The notes under the pieces were generated by a model. It ran no database searches, was not told the DNA's origin, and saw only the letters and a program-made list of their open reading frames with translations. Shown here piece by piece: positions 8,134 to 16,257 of a stretch of 64,000 nucleotides of DNA. The DNA is from Gemmatimonadaceae bacterium. Lineage in GTDB: Bacteria > Gemmatimonadota > Gemmatimonadetes > Gemmatimonadales > Gemmatimonadaceae. The translations under genes and the position numbers were made by a program. How positions within the stretch are numbered: position 1 is the stretch's first letter; every line of letters starts with the position of its first letter. The DNA lies in contig JABFXC010000021.1 in the NCBI GenBank assembly GCA_013361935.1, positions 1-64,000 on the forward strand, given 5' to 3'.

Positions 8134-9414
8134 TCAGCCGAAGATCAGCCGCGAGACGCCGGAGAGCATGTACTGTGTCGGGGTCCCGCTCGAGCGGGGA
8201 AGCGCGAGCACGTAGCCCTGCCGGATGAGGTACGCGAGCGCCGGTGATACGGTCCCCTGCGATACTCCCCAGAGCACACCCAGCGACTTCTGCGTCTGCA
8301 CGGAGTCGGGCGCCGTCCTCCCCCATGCGATGAGCTGACTGACCCGCTTCTGCTCGGGTAGGGCGTTCAGCTCCGTCGTGTAGCGCTGCTGCAGGACGGG
8401 GCGCAGCTCGTCGATCGCCAACGGCCGGGCCGCGGAGTCATCGAGTCCAATCAATGGTGTGACACCGTCCTCGAGCGCCTTGAGAAGCCCGCGGAGATCG
8501 CCGCGGAAGAACCCGTAGATCGCCGCGACGGCGCCGGTCGCCACGGGCGCGATCGCCGGCTTCGAACGCTCGACGCGAAGATGCTGGTAGCGTGCGTCGA
8601 GCAGCTCCAGCACCTCGTCGATCGTGAGGGCGTCGAGCGCGAGCGTGCTGACCACGCTGCGCACCTGCGGATAGGAGTTGACGGCAGCGTTCACTGCGTC
8701 GGTGGTTCCGACGACCACATAATGCAGGCCGTTCTGCAGCAGCATCACGTCGCGCAGGGCGCGCAGCGTCTCGGCCGCGCGACCCGCGTCGGCGTCGCTG
8801 AGATTCTCCAGGTTGTTCAGGTGGAGAAGCACTCCTCGCGCGTCGGAGCCCTCGATCATTCGTGTCAGGTCACGCATGATGCGCGGTCCGTCGATGAGGA
8901 TGTCCTTCGGGAGCACGACGCTCGTGCCCCGGCTTCCGCCCGCCCCACCGACGCCGGGGATCGGCAGTGACACGCCGAACGAAGTGAGCCGGGTCGTCCG
9001 CACGAGTAGTTTCGCGTCGGCCATCGCCGGATTGTCACCAGACTGCGGGCGATTCGCGAGCATCGTGTCGTAGAGCGCGCCGAGCACGCGGCCGAAGAGG
9101 TCCGCCGGCGTGTCACTCGGCTGGATGGCGACGTAACTGTCCGTGGTGAGGTAGCCATCGGCGAGGGCGAGCGCCTTCAGCTCCTTGACCAGAGTCGTCT
9201 TGCCGACCCCCGGCGCACCCGCGATCGCCTGCACCGTGGCGTTACCTCCCGCGCCATGGATGGTACCGCGAAGCCGCTTCAGCTCGCGCCCACGGCCGAC
9301 GAAGAGACTGAGCGGGCGCGAGGTCCGCTCTCCCGATTCCAGCGGCTGCTGGAAGAAAGGCGACTGGGCGAGGTTGTAGACGTTCCAGGGCGTCGGGAGG
9401 GCAGTGTTGGCCAT
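8134..9414 (-). CDS. AAA/STAND-type ATPase with C-terminal winged-helix-like region
   Basis: A 426-aa protein resembling Orc1/Cdc6-like and archaeal-type AAA ATPases. FVGRGREL at residues 38-45 is the entry motif, IAGAPGVGKTTLVKEL at 64-79 the Walker A, and VVVGTTD about residue 240 the sensor-1 region. The expected acidic Walker B is VLLHLNN at 195-201, with Asn where Asp/Glu would be. The last 90 residues (GVLWGVSQGTVSPALAYLIRQGYV) look like a winged helix, so DNA binding is possible. The gene is divergent from the annealing-protein and sigma-factor genes, sharing an AT-rich 184-bp control region. SD-like AGAGGGG precedes the start. A defence, replication or transcription-control role is inference only. 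Confidence 0.7.
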   Translation of the reverse strand: MANTALPTPWNVYNLAQSPFFQQPLESGERTSRPLSLFVGRGRELKRLRGTIHGAGGNATVQAIAGAPGVGKTTLVKELKALALADGYLTTDSYVAIQPSDTPADLFGRVLGALYDTMLANRPQSGDNPAMADAKLLVRTTRLTSFGVSLPIPGVGGAGGSRGTSVVLPKDILIDGPRIMRDLTRMIEGSDARGVLLHLNNLENLSDADAGRAAETLRALRDVMLLQNGLHYVVVGTTDAVNAAVNSYPQVRSVVSTLALDALTIDEVLELLDARYQHLRVERSKPAIAPVATGAVAAIYGFFRGDLRGLLKALEDGVTPLIGLDDSAARPLAIDELRPVLQQRYTTELNALPEQKRVSQLIAWGRTAPDSVQTQKSLGVLWGVSQGTVSPALAYLIRQGYVLALPRSSGTPTQYMLSGVSRLIFG

Positions 9415-9465
9415 CGGATGTCCCCTCTATCGAGCGAGTCCAGCTTTATGTCAATAACGTTGTAG

Positions 9466-9485
9466 TATTGGCTATAGTACCAATA
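9466..9485. promoter_or_regulatory. inverted repeat TATTGG-N8-CCAATA, candidate operator
   Basis: A perfect 6-bp inverted repeat with an 8-bp AT-rich spacer lies in the unusually AT-rich divergent region between the AAA ATPase and the annealing-protein gene. On the minus strand TTGACA (9454-9449) lies just downstream of it, so a repressor here could control the ATPase gene. No promoter for it was confirmed. Confidence 0.4.
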
Positions 9486-9545
9486 ACCGAAAGCATTTGG
9501 CCAAAACCGCGTTGCTGCTGATAAGCCAAGGGTGCTAAAGGCCCA

Positions 9546-9574
9546 TTGATTTCGGTATTTATTCGGGATAAAGT
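9546..9574 (+). promoter_or_regulatory. candidate sigma-70-type promoter for the annealing-protein gene
   Basis: TTGATT (9546-9551) and TAAAGT (9569-9574) are separated by exactly 17 bp, 25 bases before the ATG at 9599. The surrounding DNA is AT-rich relative to the genome, as expected for a real promoter. Confidence 0.45.
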
Positions 9575-9598
9575 ATCCGCCCCTGTGCGGAGCCCGCC

Positions 9599-10231
9599 AT
9601 GCCGAAGACCACCCCGATCTTTGATCCCGAGAGCTACACCCCGGTCGCCGTCCGCGTGCGCCAGTTCTACGACCGCTTCCCGGCCGGGCGCATCGTGACC
9701 GAACTGGTCTCGAGCGAGGTCCGCGACGGGACGACCATCGTCACCTTCCGCGCTCTCGTCTTCCGCTCGGGGAACGACACGCTCCCCGCCGCCACCGGCT
9801 GGGCTGCCGAGCGTGACGACGACGGCGAGATCAACGCGGTCGCCTGTCTCGAGAACGCGGAGACCTCGGCCATCGGGCGCGCGCTGGCGAACCTCGGCTT
9901 CGCGACGTCGGTGCGGCCGAGCCGGGAGGAGATGGAGAAGGCGGAGCGGGGAAGGCGGCATCTCCGCGCAAAGGAGGTGGGAGTGCCGACGCGGGATGCG
10001 TCGGCCACGAGGCGCGACCCGCTGCATCGCGACGACCTTCGCGGCCGCGCGAACCGCGACAGCGTGATCGAGGTGCTCTCGCTCTCCGATGAGCTCGAGC
10101 GCACGATGCTCGATCCGACCCGCGTGCGCCGGCTCCGCGCTCGAATCGAGCAGACACGGCCCACCATCGCGTCACTCTCGCGCGTCGAGCGACTCCTCCG
10201 TCATCGCCTCGCGCATCTCGACGACGCCTGA
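9599..10231 (+). CDS. candidate phage-type single-strand annealing protein (ERF/Rad52-like)
   Basis: A 210-aa protein. Residues 10-105 read like phage recombination proteins: YTPVAVRVRQFYDRFPAGRI, a beta-rich middle, then CLENAETSAIGRALANLGF at 83-101, a segment typical of ERF/Rad52-like annealing proteins and their uncharacterised phage relatives. The C-terminal half is charged and helical and has no known motif. Known members anneal single-stranded DNA during recombination; that activity is inferred. It is divergent from the AAA ATPase and followed by the sigma factor and S24 protease, which fits a mobile or DNA-damage-linked module. Confidence 0.5.
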   Translation: MPKTTPIFDPESYTPVAVRVRQFYDRFPAGRIVTELVSSEVRDGTTIVTFRALVFRSGNDTLPAATGWAAERDDDGEINAVACLENAETSAIGRALANLGFATSVRPSREEMEKAERGRRHLRAKEVGVPTRDASATRRDPLHRDDLRGRANRDSVIEVLSLSDELERTMLDPTRVRRLRARIEQTRPTIASLSRVERLLRHRLAHLDDA

Positions 10232-10250
10232 CGCTGAACCCCGACGCTGC

Positions 10251-10280
10251 TCAAACGCCCGAGCATCATAGGGGTGCAGG
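10251..10280 (+). promoter_or_regulatory. shared 30-bp element, copy A, upstream of the sigma factor
   Basis: Begins TCAAACGCCC and ends CATAGGGGTGCAGG. It matches the element at 11991-12020 at 28 of 30 positions (differences at the 11th and 29th bases), with weaker similarity for about 15 bp beyond. It ends 48 bp before the sigma-factor start, where a promoter or operator would be expected. No other copy was noticed in the window. Confidence 0.6.
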
Positions 10281-10328
10281 GACGAACGCAGAGCGCGGCA
10301 CTCACCACAGGCGGATGGCGCGAAGACA

Positions 10329-11171
10329 GTGGAATCACCCCGACTTCCAGAACCCGATTCCGAATCCGTCGCCGATTGGGCGCGTGTCGACGACGCCCGC
10401 CTTCTCGATGGGATGCGCGCGGGGAACAATCGCGCATTCGCCGAGTTCATGGCGCGCTTCGCCGACGTGCTCACGCAGCTCACGCGCCGTCTGAAACTCT
10501 CGACTGGAGAGCGCGCCGCTCTGGTGGACGACTTTCTCGATGATGCGGCGATGCGGCTCCCTACCGTGCGGCCCGTGCCGAGGAACCTCGCCGGATACCT
10601 CACGACGAGCTTCCGGCGGCGCCTCGCGCTGGACGGTCGAAGGGAGGCGAGGAGGGAGGCGATTCAGCACAACTTGCTGCGCGACGTCGGCCGCGGCGGT
10701 GAGCGTGTGGTGGCGGAGACCTGCTCGGAATACCTGGTGCGGCTCGCCGACGGCGGCGGCGCGGAGGGCGCATCGACCGGTGAGCCCACGGGAGGAAGTC
10801 TCGAGGATCTTCGCGGTGAGCTCACCGAGGTGCTCCGCGATGCCGCCTCGGAGGCGGAGTGGAAGATCATCGGCTGGCGAGGGGAGCGGATGCCCTACCG
10901 GGACATCGCAGCGATGCTCGGCATTGCCGAAAGCACCGCCCGCTGGCGAGCGATGCGAGTTCGCGAGCGGCTGTTCGGCGTCGCGAAGCGCTTCATCGCG
11001 ACGCTGCCGACGGACGAGGGCATCGCACTCGTCCGGTCCTTGGGCGGTGTGATGCTGACCGTCGCCGATGAACGGGCGCCGCCGACCGCGCGCGCCGTGC
11101 GTGAGACCGTGCAGCAGCGAGAGGGTAACGAGCACCGGCAGCTAGGCCGGCAAGGAGAGCGCGATGAGTAG
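10329..11171 (+). CDS. divergent ECF-like RNA polymerase sigma factor
   Basis: A 280-aa protein with the two-helix-block layout of sigma-70 family group 4 factors. Residues 28-110 look like region 2 (MRAGNNRAFAEFMARF ... RNLAGYLTTSFRRRLALDGRR), and residues 165-220 like region 4, with a clear helix-turn-helix YRDIAAMLGIAESTARWRAM. The linker is long and Gly-rich and there is a 60-residue C-terminal tail, so this is not a standard ECF factor. A GTG start at 10329 is used; no strong SD is seen. The gene overlaps the S24 protease gene by 8 bp, as sigma factors often do with their regulators. It may read the 30-bp element found before its own gene and before the Rhs cluster. Confidence 0.7.
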   Translation: MESPRLPEPDSESVADWARVDDARLLDGMRAGNNRAFAEFMARFADVLTQLTRRLKLSTGERAALVDDFLDDAAMRLPTVRPVPRNLAGYLTTSFRRRLALDGRREARREAIQHNLLRDVGRGGERVVAETCSEYLVRLADGGGAEGASTGEPTGGSLEDLRGELTEVLRDAASEAEWKIIGWRGERMPYRDIAAMLGIAESTARWRAMRVRERLFGVAKRFIATLPTDEGIALVRSLGGVMLTVADERAPPTARAVRETVQQREGNEHRQLGRQGERDE

Positions 11172-11904
11172 ACCGGACGACCGCGACGACGCGGTACGAG
11201 TCGACGACCTTCGGGAGCGGCAGGCGGACGCGGTGTTCCGTCTCGCGGCGCGCAAGGCGTTCGACGATCTCGATCCGTCGGACCCGCAGAACGCGGGCTT
11301 CTTCGAGTGGTACGCGCGCGATCTGCGCGCTCGACAGACCCCGGGTCAGCGCGCGGCGATGGAGCGGCGCGCGGCAGCGTTCGCGGACCGGATGACCCGA
11401 CGCTGGGCGGAAGAACGACTCGGAATTCGCGACCGCGCGGTGACGCCGATGATCCAGCGGGCGCCGCTGTCGGCGACGGCGGCGCAGGCGCTCGACCTGA
11501 CGGCACGGTTGCCGAAGGCGCCGTATCTCGACATGGCCGTCGCGGCGGGCGCGGGTCGCGAGCTCTGGGACGAGGAGTGTACGGAGTGGCTCGATGTTCC
11601 CGACGACGTTCCGCCGGGAAGGCACCTGGCGCTGCGCGTCGCCGGCGAGAGCATGACGCCGTTCCTGCATGAGGGCGACACGATTCTCGTGAAGATCGGG
11701 CCCGAGCTCGTCCCCGGGAGTGTGGTCGTCGCCCGCCGGCCGGACGACGGCTACGTGGTGAAGCGTGTGGGGCGCGTACGCGCCCGAAGCGTGGAGCTGG
11801 TCTCGATGAACCCCGCGTACGAGCCGATTCAGCTGCCGCGCGATCAACGACTGCTGCTCGGCACCGTCGTTTTGCGATGGTGCACGCATGGCGCGCGCGA
11901 GTGA
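11164..11904 (+). CDS. S24-family (LexA/UmuD-type) peptidase domain protein
   Basis: A 246-aa protein. Residues 155-240 form a peptidase S24/S26 domain: LRVAGESMTPFLHEGDTILV contains the nucleophile Ser163, and DDGYVVKRVG contains the general base Lys200, 37 residues later as in LexA and UmuD. The N-terminal 140 residues are helical and charged without a recognisable helix-turn-helix, so it is not a classical repressor. GGAGAG precedes the ATG, which overlaps the sigma-factor gene. Inference: it controls the sigma factor by self-cleavage or cleavage of a partner, for example after DNA damage. The stop is followed by a strong hairpin. Confidence 0.75.
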   Translation: MSRPDDRDDAVRVDDLRERQADAVFRLAARKAFDDLDPSDPQNAGFFEWYARDLRARQTPGQRAAMERRAAAFADRMTRRWAEERLGIRDRAVTPMIQRAPLSATAAQALDLTARLPKAPYLDMAVAAGAGRELWDEECTEWLDVPDDVPPGRHLALRVAGESMTPFLHEGDTILVKIGPELVPGSVVVARRPDDGYVVKRVGRVRARSVELVSMNPAYEPIQLPRDQRLLLGTVVLRWCTHGARE

Positions 11905-11924
11905 TAGCCGCGAGAGCGGAGAAA

Positions 11925-11950
11925 GGGGAGACGGCGTTAGCCGTCTCCCC
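11925..11950 (+). terminator. rho-independent-type hairpin after the S24 gene
   Basis: A perfect 11-bp stem, GGGGAGACGGC with GCCGTCTCCCC, closes a GTTA loop. The following TGTTGCTTTCC is only moderately T-rich. It ends the sigma-S24 operon and separates it from the Rhs cluster. Confidence 0.75.
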
Positions 11951-11990
11951 TGTTGCTTTCCGGGCGGCTGCCTAACGGGCGACAGTCACG

Positions 11991-12020
11991 TCAAACGCCC
12001 AAGCATCATAGGGGTGCAAG
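11991..12020 (+). promoter_or_regulatory. shared 30-bp element, copy B, upstream of the Rhs cluster
   Basis: Begins TCAAACGCCC and ends CATAGGGGTGCAAG, matching the copy before the sigma factor at 28 of 30 bases. It lies 50 bp before the start of the first secreted protein gene of the Rhs cluster, the same distance as copy A has to the sigma gene. This suggests a common promoter or operator. Confidence 0.6.
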
Positions 12021-12070
12021 GGGCGACCGCAATCGCGCGGTCGCGAATCACTTCAGCCCTCGAGGTCCAG

Positions 12071-12649
12071 ATGCGACACAGACGATTCACCCATCACTTC
12101 CGCCGGCGCTCACCGACGACCCGCATTGTCGCCGCCGCCATCGCGTGCGGCCTTCCGCGACTACTGCAGGCGCAGTCCGCGCCCACGCCCGCTCAGCAGG
12201 CGGTGCCCCAACTCGCGCCCTATCGAACTCCCGTCATCGCGCTCGTCCAACCCGCGAGCGGCGGCACCGTACCGCAGGACAAGCCCGTCGTCGTCTTCCG
12301 CTTCGCGCAAGGCGAGCCTGACGACGCGGTCGACGCAAAGAGCTTCGCTGTGAGCGTGGATGGAGTCGACGTCACGGGCGGCTTCCAGGTCGTCGGCGGC
12401 GAAGCATGGGGATCTCTCGCCGACGCGTCGCCGGCGACAGGCGCGTCGCCAATCACTCCGGGAGCGCACCAGGTCATCGTACGGATTTGCTCCGAGCGTG
12501 GTGCGTGCGGCAGCGCGAGCGCGTCGGTGTCAGTCATCTCGAGTGCACAGCAGTCTGCCATCCTGCCGTCGGGCAACACAGCCATGAGCAAGCGCACAAG
12601 GCTCCTGGATCTCGTGATCCGCGCTACGAGAAAGCTGCTCCTTCCCTGA
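12071..12649 (+). CDS. secreted Ig-like protein preceding the Rhs gene
   Basis: A 192-aa protein with a basic N-terminus and a signal segment VAAAIACGLPRLLQAQS, so it is likely exported. The mature part (RTPVIALVQPASGGTVPQ ... KSFAVSVDGVDVTGGFQV) resembles a bacterial Ig-like or CARDB-type beta domain, also seen at the start of the following Rhs protein. GAGGTC precedes the ATG; the frame extends upstream through the 30-bp element, so the later start is preferred. It may be an accessory subunit of the Rhs machine. I do not recognise a specific family. Confidence 0.55.
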   Translation: MRHRRFTHHFRRRSPTTRIVAAAIACGLPRLLQAQSAPTPAQQAVPQLAPYRTPVIALVQPASGGTVPQDKPVVVFRFAQGEPDDAVDAKSFAVSVDGVDVTGGFQVVGGEAWGSLADASPATGASPITPGAHQVIVRICSERGACGSASASVSVISSAQQSAILPSGNTAMSKRTRLLDLVIRATRKLLLP

Positions 12650-12690
12650 CGACGACCAACGCATTCACACCAGACACACTGATCAAAGCC

Positions 12691-15600
12691 ATGTCACGAA
12701 TACTAATGACGGTCGCGCTCACACTTGGGATCATGCTCGGCTTCGCGCCGGAGGCGCAGGCTCAGGATCCCTGTGACCCAAATGCTGTCTATTGCAGCGG
12801 AGGCGGAACCAGCGGGTATCCCGATCAACTCCCACCCCAGATCGGTGTCACGCCGGCTAGCGGGACCGCGTTGACACGGGCGAAGATCCTCGCCGTTGTC
12901 ACCTTCTGCGACGACTACTACGGAACCGACATCAGCTCGATCCGCCTGTGGTTGAATGGAGCCTCGATCGACCCGACGGCTGGCATCGGTTCGCAGAGCA
13001 TCTGCGGACCTGCCGCGCAGAGTGGCAACGACGCTATGTGGAGCGACTCGCTCGCCCTGAGTCCCGGAGACAACACGTTCCGCGTCGTCGCGTGCGACAT
13101 GCTCGGCGATCCGAACAATCCGACGAACACCTCACCGCACGGCGGCACGCACTGCAGCGATGTCACCACGCTCTGGAACTTCGATCAGTATGCGAATGCC
13201 GCCAAGATCGTGAAAGTGCGTGCCGAGCGAAGCACGAGAGACGTGCCGCGCTCGGATTCGTCGACCGCGGTGTTCATCGTCCGGAACGAGAGCGAACGTC
13301 CCACCGCCACGACATTCCCCGTCAGCGTCGCCTGCGATACGCTGGTCGTGAAGCAGTGCCAGCTCTCGGCTTCGTCCGTCGTCCTCTCTCCTGGTCAGGA
13401 GCAGAGCGTCACCGTCAAGTTTAAGACGACGAGCGTCTTCGGCGCGGTCGGCAACATCGTCGTCACGGCGCAGCATCCGGAAGGCGGGTCCGGCTCGGCG
13501 ACCACGGAGATCACCACGGTGGAGGCGCGTCCGGTCGGAGTGTCCCTGGTGGGGCTCCCCGGCGTGGTCGAGTCGGGACTCTGCACTTCCTATTCCCTGC
13601 CAGGGGCGTCGGTTGAATGTGGCGACCTGCTCCTCGGACATGCCATGCCCGCCGCGCGGACGCTCAACAAGTCTCGTGCGCCCGTCGTGACGTACAGCAG
13701 CAGGCACGCGCATCCGATGCCGATCGTCGCGGCCGACGTGACACTCGGCTCCGCCACCGCGCCCGACAGTGTGATCGCGACCTTGTATGTGGGTAACGTT
13801 GCGCGCGCTACCGGGAAATGGCTCGGTGCGGGATGGACGGCCGGCGTCACGCGACGCATCGCGCTGTCCTATGATGCCCTGAACGACTCCACCGGGGCAT
13901 ATGCCGACTCGTTGAGAGTGGTCGCTTGGACCGCGGGGGCTTCCTCCTCACTGCCGACCGCACGCGGCCGATTGATCGTAGTCAATCGCTCGGCGAGCCC
14001 GTTCGGCGCCGGCTGGTGGCTCGCGGGCCTCGAACGACTCGTCACGCTCGCGAATAACGAGCGCCTCTGGGTGAGCGGTGACGGCTCGGCGCGAATCTAT
14101 TCCCCGACTGGACAGGCGAACCAGTGGGTCGCTCCGAGAGTGGATCAGCCCGACACGCTCAGCTTCGACAGCGCCACGGGATACTACTTCCGGCTCATCC
14201 CCGGCGGCGCACGCGTCCAGTTCTCGAGCACTGGCCGCCAGCTCGCCACCGTCCCTCGTGTCGGCCCCTCGACGCGATTCGCTTATCGCAACGACAGTCT
14301 GGTCTGGATCACGGTGCCCAGCCCGCAATCCGGCTCCGACTCGGTGTTCGCGCACTACGAGGTGCGATACGCGCCCATCGACACCATCACGGTCGCTCTC
14401 GTCCGGCAGCAGGGGACGGTTCGCTCCGAACGCGCCGCGCGGCTCATCAAGTCCGGCGGGAAGCTCGTGACGATCAGGGACCCCGATGCAATCGGAGTGA
14501 GCTTCGAATACTCCGATCCCGGAAGCCCGCGACGGGTCAGCGCGCGAATCGACCGCGGCGGTACGCGGACGACCTTCGGCTACGGGTGGGCCGGAATGGT
14601 GACGGAGGGTCGTACGGTTGTCGGCGCCAGCCAGACCGTGGTCTACGGCATCACAGCCGCCGAAACCCGCGGTTCCAGCGCCTCGACGACTGCAGCGCCG
14701 ATCGACTCGGTGTACACCCTGCTCGATGGTCCGCGCACCGACAAGGTCGACGTCACTCGCATCTGGCCGAATCACGCCGGCGCGCCGGCGGTGGCAGTAG
14801 ACGCGCTTGGCAATGAAATCAAGGTCGTCTACGGGGATACTCTGTGGCCGGGCCTCGCCACGCGTGTCCGGCGATGGAATGGCTTCGCGACGACGGCGAG
14901 CTATGACGCGTCGCGTGGTCTCATGGTCGCGTCGATCGCGATCAACCCCCTCGGCGATGGGCGGAGTGCCACGACCACCTATGTGTACGATCCCGTCTTC
15001 CCAGCGCCGACGCGGATCACGCAGCCGACACGGGATTACGTCGAGATGGGATACGACGCCTCGGGCAACCGCATCTGGCAGCAGGACGGTCGCGGTGCAC
15101 CCGCCCGCGTGAGCTTCTTCTACAACGCTCGCGGGCAGGTCGATTCCATCCGGACGCCACTCGCGCCACGCGCTGAGCGATTCACCTACGACTCGTTGGG
15201 GAATCTTCGACAGTCGACGACGCCGATCGGGTTTCAGACGAAGTCGTTCGCCGACGCGTGGGGCCGCGATACGCTCGCGCTCTCCCCTCTCGATTCGGCA
15301 CAGACGCTCTGGCGACAGGATCGCACGATCTTCAACCCGCTGATGGATCGCGCCGACTCGACGCAGTCCGTCGGACCGGCCACGAGCGGACCGCAGGGCG
15401 CGCGCCCGGCCGAGACCGCGATGGTCAGGACGTTCTACAACGCCAACGGCCAGACGGACAGCGTGCTTCGCAAGTCGGTGCCGGATCTCGCCAACATCGG
15501 TTGGGTCAAGACCGCTTTCGTGTACGACAAGCTCGGTCGCAAGGTCAAGGAGCTTGCGCCGGTGACCACGGGACAGGCGGCGCAGTACGACAGCACCGTC

Positions 15601-16257
15601 TACGACGCGGCGGGCAACGCCACGTCGGTTCGCACGCGCCGCGGGGATTGGATCTCGATGAACTATGACGAGCTCAATCGCCTTACCACGCGGTCAGTTC
15701 CAGCCCGCTCGTACCCGTCGGAGTCCGACTTCTTCAGCTTCCCCGGCCCCTCGCCGTCGACAGGACTCACCATCCCCGGCGAGACCGCGACATTCGACTA
15801 TGACGGCGGCGGCAACATTCTTACGGCCCGCAACAGCAACAGCTGGATCTCGCGCAGCTACACGCCGAGCGGGCTGATGACGCTCGATCGGCAGCGCATC
15901 GCCGACGCGACCGGCGGATTCACGAGTCACGTTTATGACGTCCGCTATGCCTACGATCTTGGTGGCCGCCGCACCGTGCTCTACATCCCACAGCAGCTAG
16001 GGAACGGAGGCATCGGCTACACGTACGATACGCTCACGGCGGCGCTGGCGTCGATCGACGATCAGGACCAGCAGGTCACTCGCTTCGTGTACGACCTCGA
16101 GAACCGGCTCGACAGCCTCGACGCGCCCGGCTTCTACGAGAAGCACTACTACGACGGCGATGGCCGGCTGACCCGCCGGGTCGAAAAGGCGCCTGGCGCC
16201 ATCGTGCCGCTCCTGCACGACGATGTGTGCACTACGACGCGGTTGGCCGTGTGCTGA
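12691..16257 (+). CDS. exported Rhs/YD-repeat polymorphic toxin, N-terminal and core part (frame broken)
   Basis: A 1188-aa frame starting with a Sec signal (TVALTLGIMLGFAPEAQAQ), an Ig-like region, a beta-rich region with GAGWWLAGLERLV, and then many YD repeats such as YDASGNRIWQQDGRG, YDSLGNLRQSTT, YDKLGRKVKELAP, YDAAGNATSVRTR and YDELNRLTTRSVP. Rhs repeats build a hollow cocoon enclosing a C-terminal toxin. The frame ends in junk (CTTTRLAVC) just where the repeat should continue; the next frame resumes in mid-repeat at 16227. Removing one TG from the TGTGTG tract at 16224-16229 restores DDVHYDAVGR, so the two frames are one gene. The signal peptide rather than a PAAR/VgrG domain points to Sec export. 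The start at 12691 is chosen for the signal peptide. Confidence 0.82.
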   Translation: MSRILMTVALTLGIMLGFAPEAQAQDPCDPNAVYCSGGGTSGYPDQLPPQIGVTPASGTALTRAKILAVVTFCDDYYGTDISSIRLWLNGASIDPTAGIGSQSICGPAAQSGNDAMWSDSLALSPGDNTFRVVACDMLGDPNNPTNTSPHGGTHCSDVTTLWNFDQYANAAKIVKVRAERSTRDVPRSDSSTAVFIVRNESERPTATTFPVSVACDTLVVKQCQLSASSVVLSPGQEQSVTVKFKTTSVFGAVGNIVVTAQHPEGGSGSATTEITTVEARPVGVSLVGLPGVVESGLCTSYSLPGASVECGDLLLGHAMPAARTLNKSRAPVVTYSSRHAHPMPIVAADVTLGSATAPDSVIATLYVGNVARATGKWLGAGWTAGVTRRIALSYDALNDSTGAYADSLRVVAWTAGASSSLPTARGRLIVVNRSASPFGAGWWLAGLERLVTLANNERLWVSGDGSARIYSPTGQANQWVAPRVDQPDTLSFDSATGYYFRLIPGGARVQFSSTGRQLATVPRVGPSTRFAYRNDSLVWITVPSPQSGSDSVFAHYEVRYAPIDTITVALVRQQGTVRSERAARLIKSGGKLVTIRDPDAIGVSFEYSDPGSPRRVSARIDRGGTRTTFGYGWAGMVTEGRTVVGASQTVVYGITAAETRGSSASTTAAPIDSVYTLLDGPRTDKVDVTRIWPNHAGAPAVAVDALGNEIKVVYGDTLWPGLATRVRRWNGFATTASYDASRGLMVASIAINPLGDGRSATTTYVYDPVFPAPTRITQPTRDYVEMGYDASGNRIWQQDGRGAPARVSFFYNARGQVDSIRTPLAPRAERFTYDSLGNLRQSTTPIGFQTKSFADAWGRDTLALSPLDSAQTLWRQDRTIFNPLMDRADSTQSVGPATSGPQGARPAETAMVRTFYNANGQTDSVLRKSVPDLANIGWVKTAFVYDKLGRKVKELAPVTTGQAAQYDSTVYDAAGNATSVRTRRGDWISMNYDELNRLTTRSVPARSYPSESDFFSFPGPSPSTGLTIPGETATFDYDGGGNILTARNSNSWISRSYTPSGLMTLDRQRIADATGGFTSHVYDVRYAYDLGGRRTVLYIPQQLGNGGIGYTYDTLTAALASIDDQDQQVTRFVYDLENRLDSLDAPGFYEKHYYDGDGRLTRRVEKAPGAIVPLLHDDVCTTTRLAVC
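16224..16229 (+). other. TG dinucleotide slip site that breaks the Rhs frame
   Basis: GA-TGTGTG-CAC: with three TG units the frame runs into TGA at 16255; with two units the codons read GAT GTG CAC TAC GAC and join the two Rhs frames exactly within a YD repeat. The offset between the frames is exactly 2 nt, which fits a single TG duplication or a sequencing error. Confidence 0.7.

Noticed and set aside
11888-12070. Upstream extension of the secreted Ig-like protein
   Set aside because: It would run through the terminator and the 30-bp element; the ATG at 12071 with GAGGTC upstream gives a proper signal peptide.
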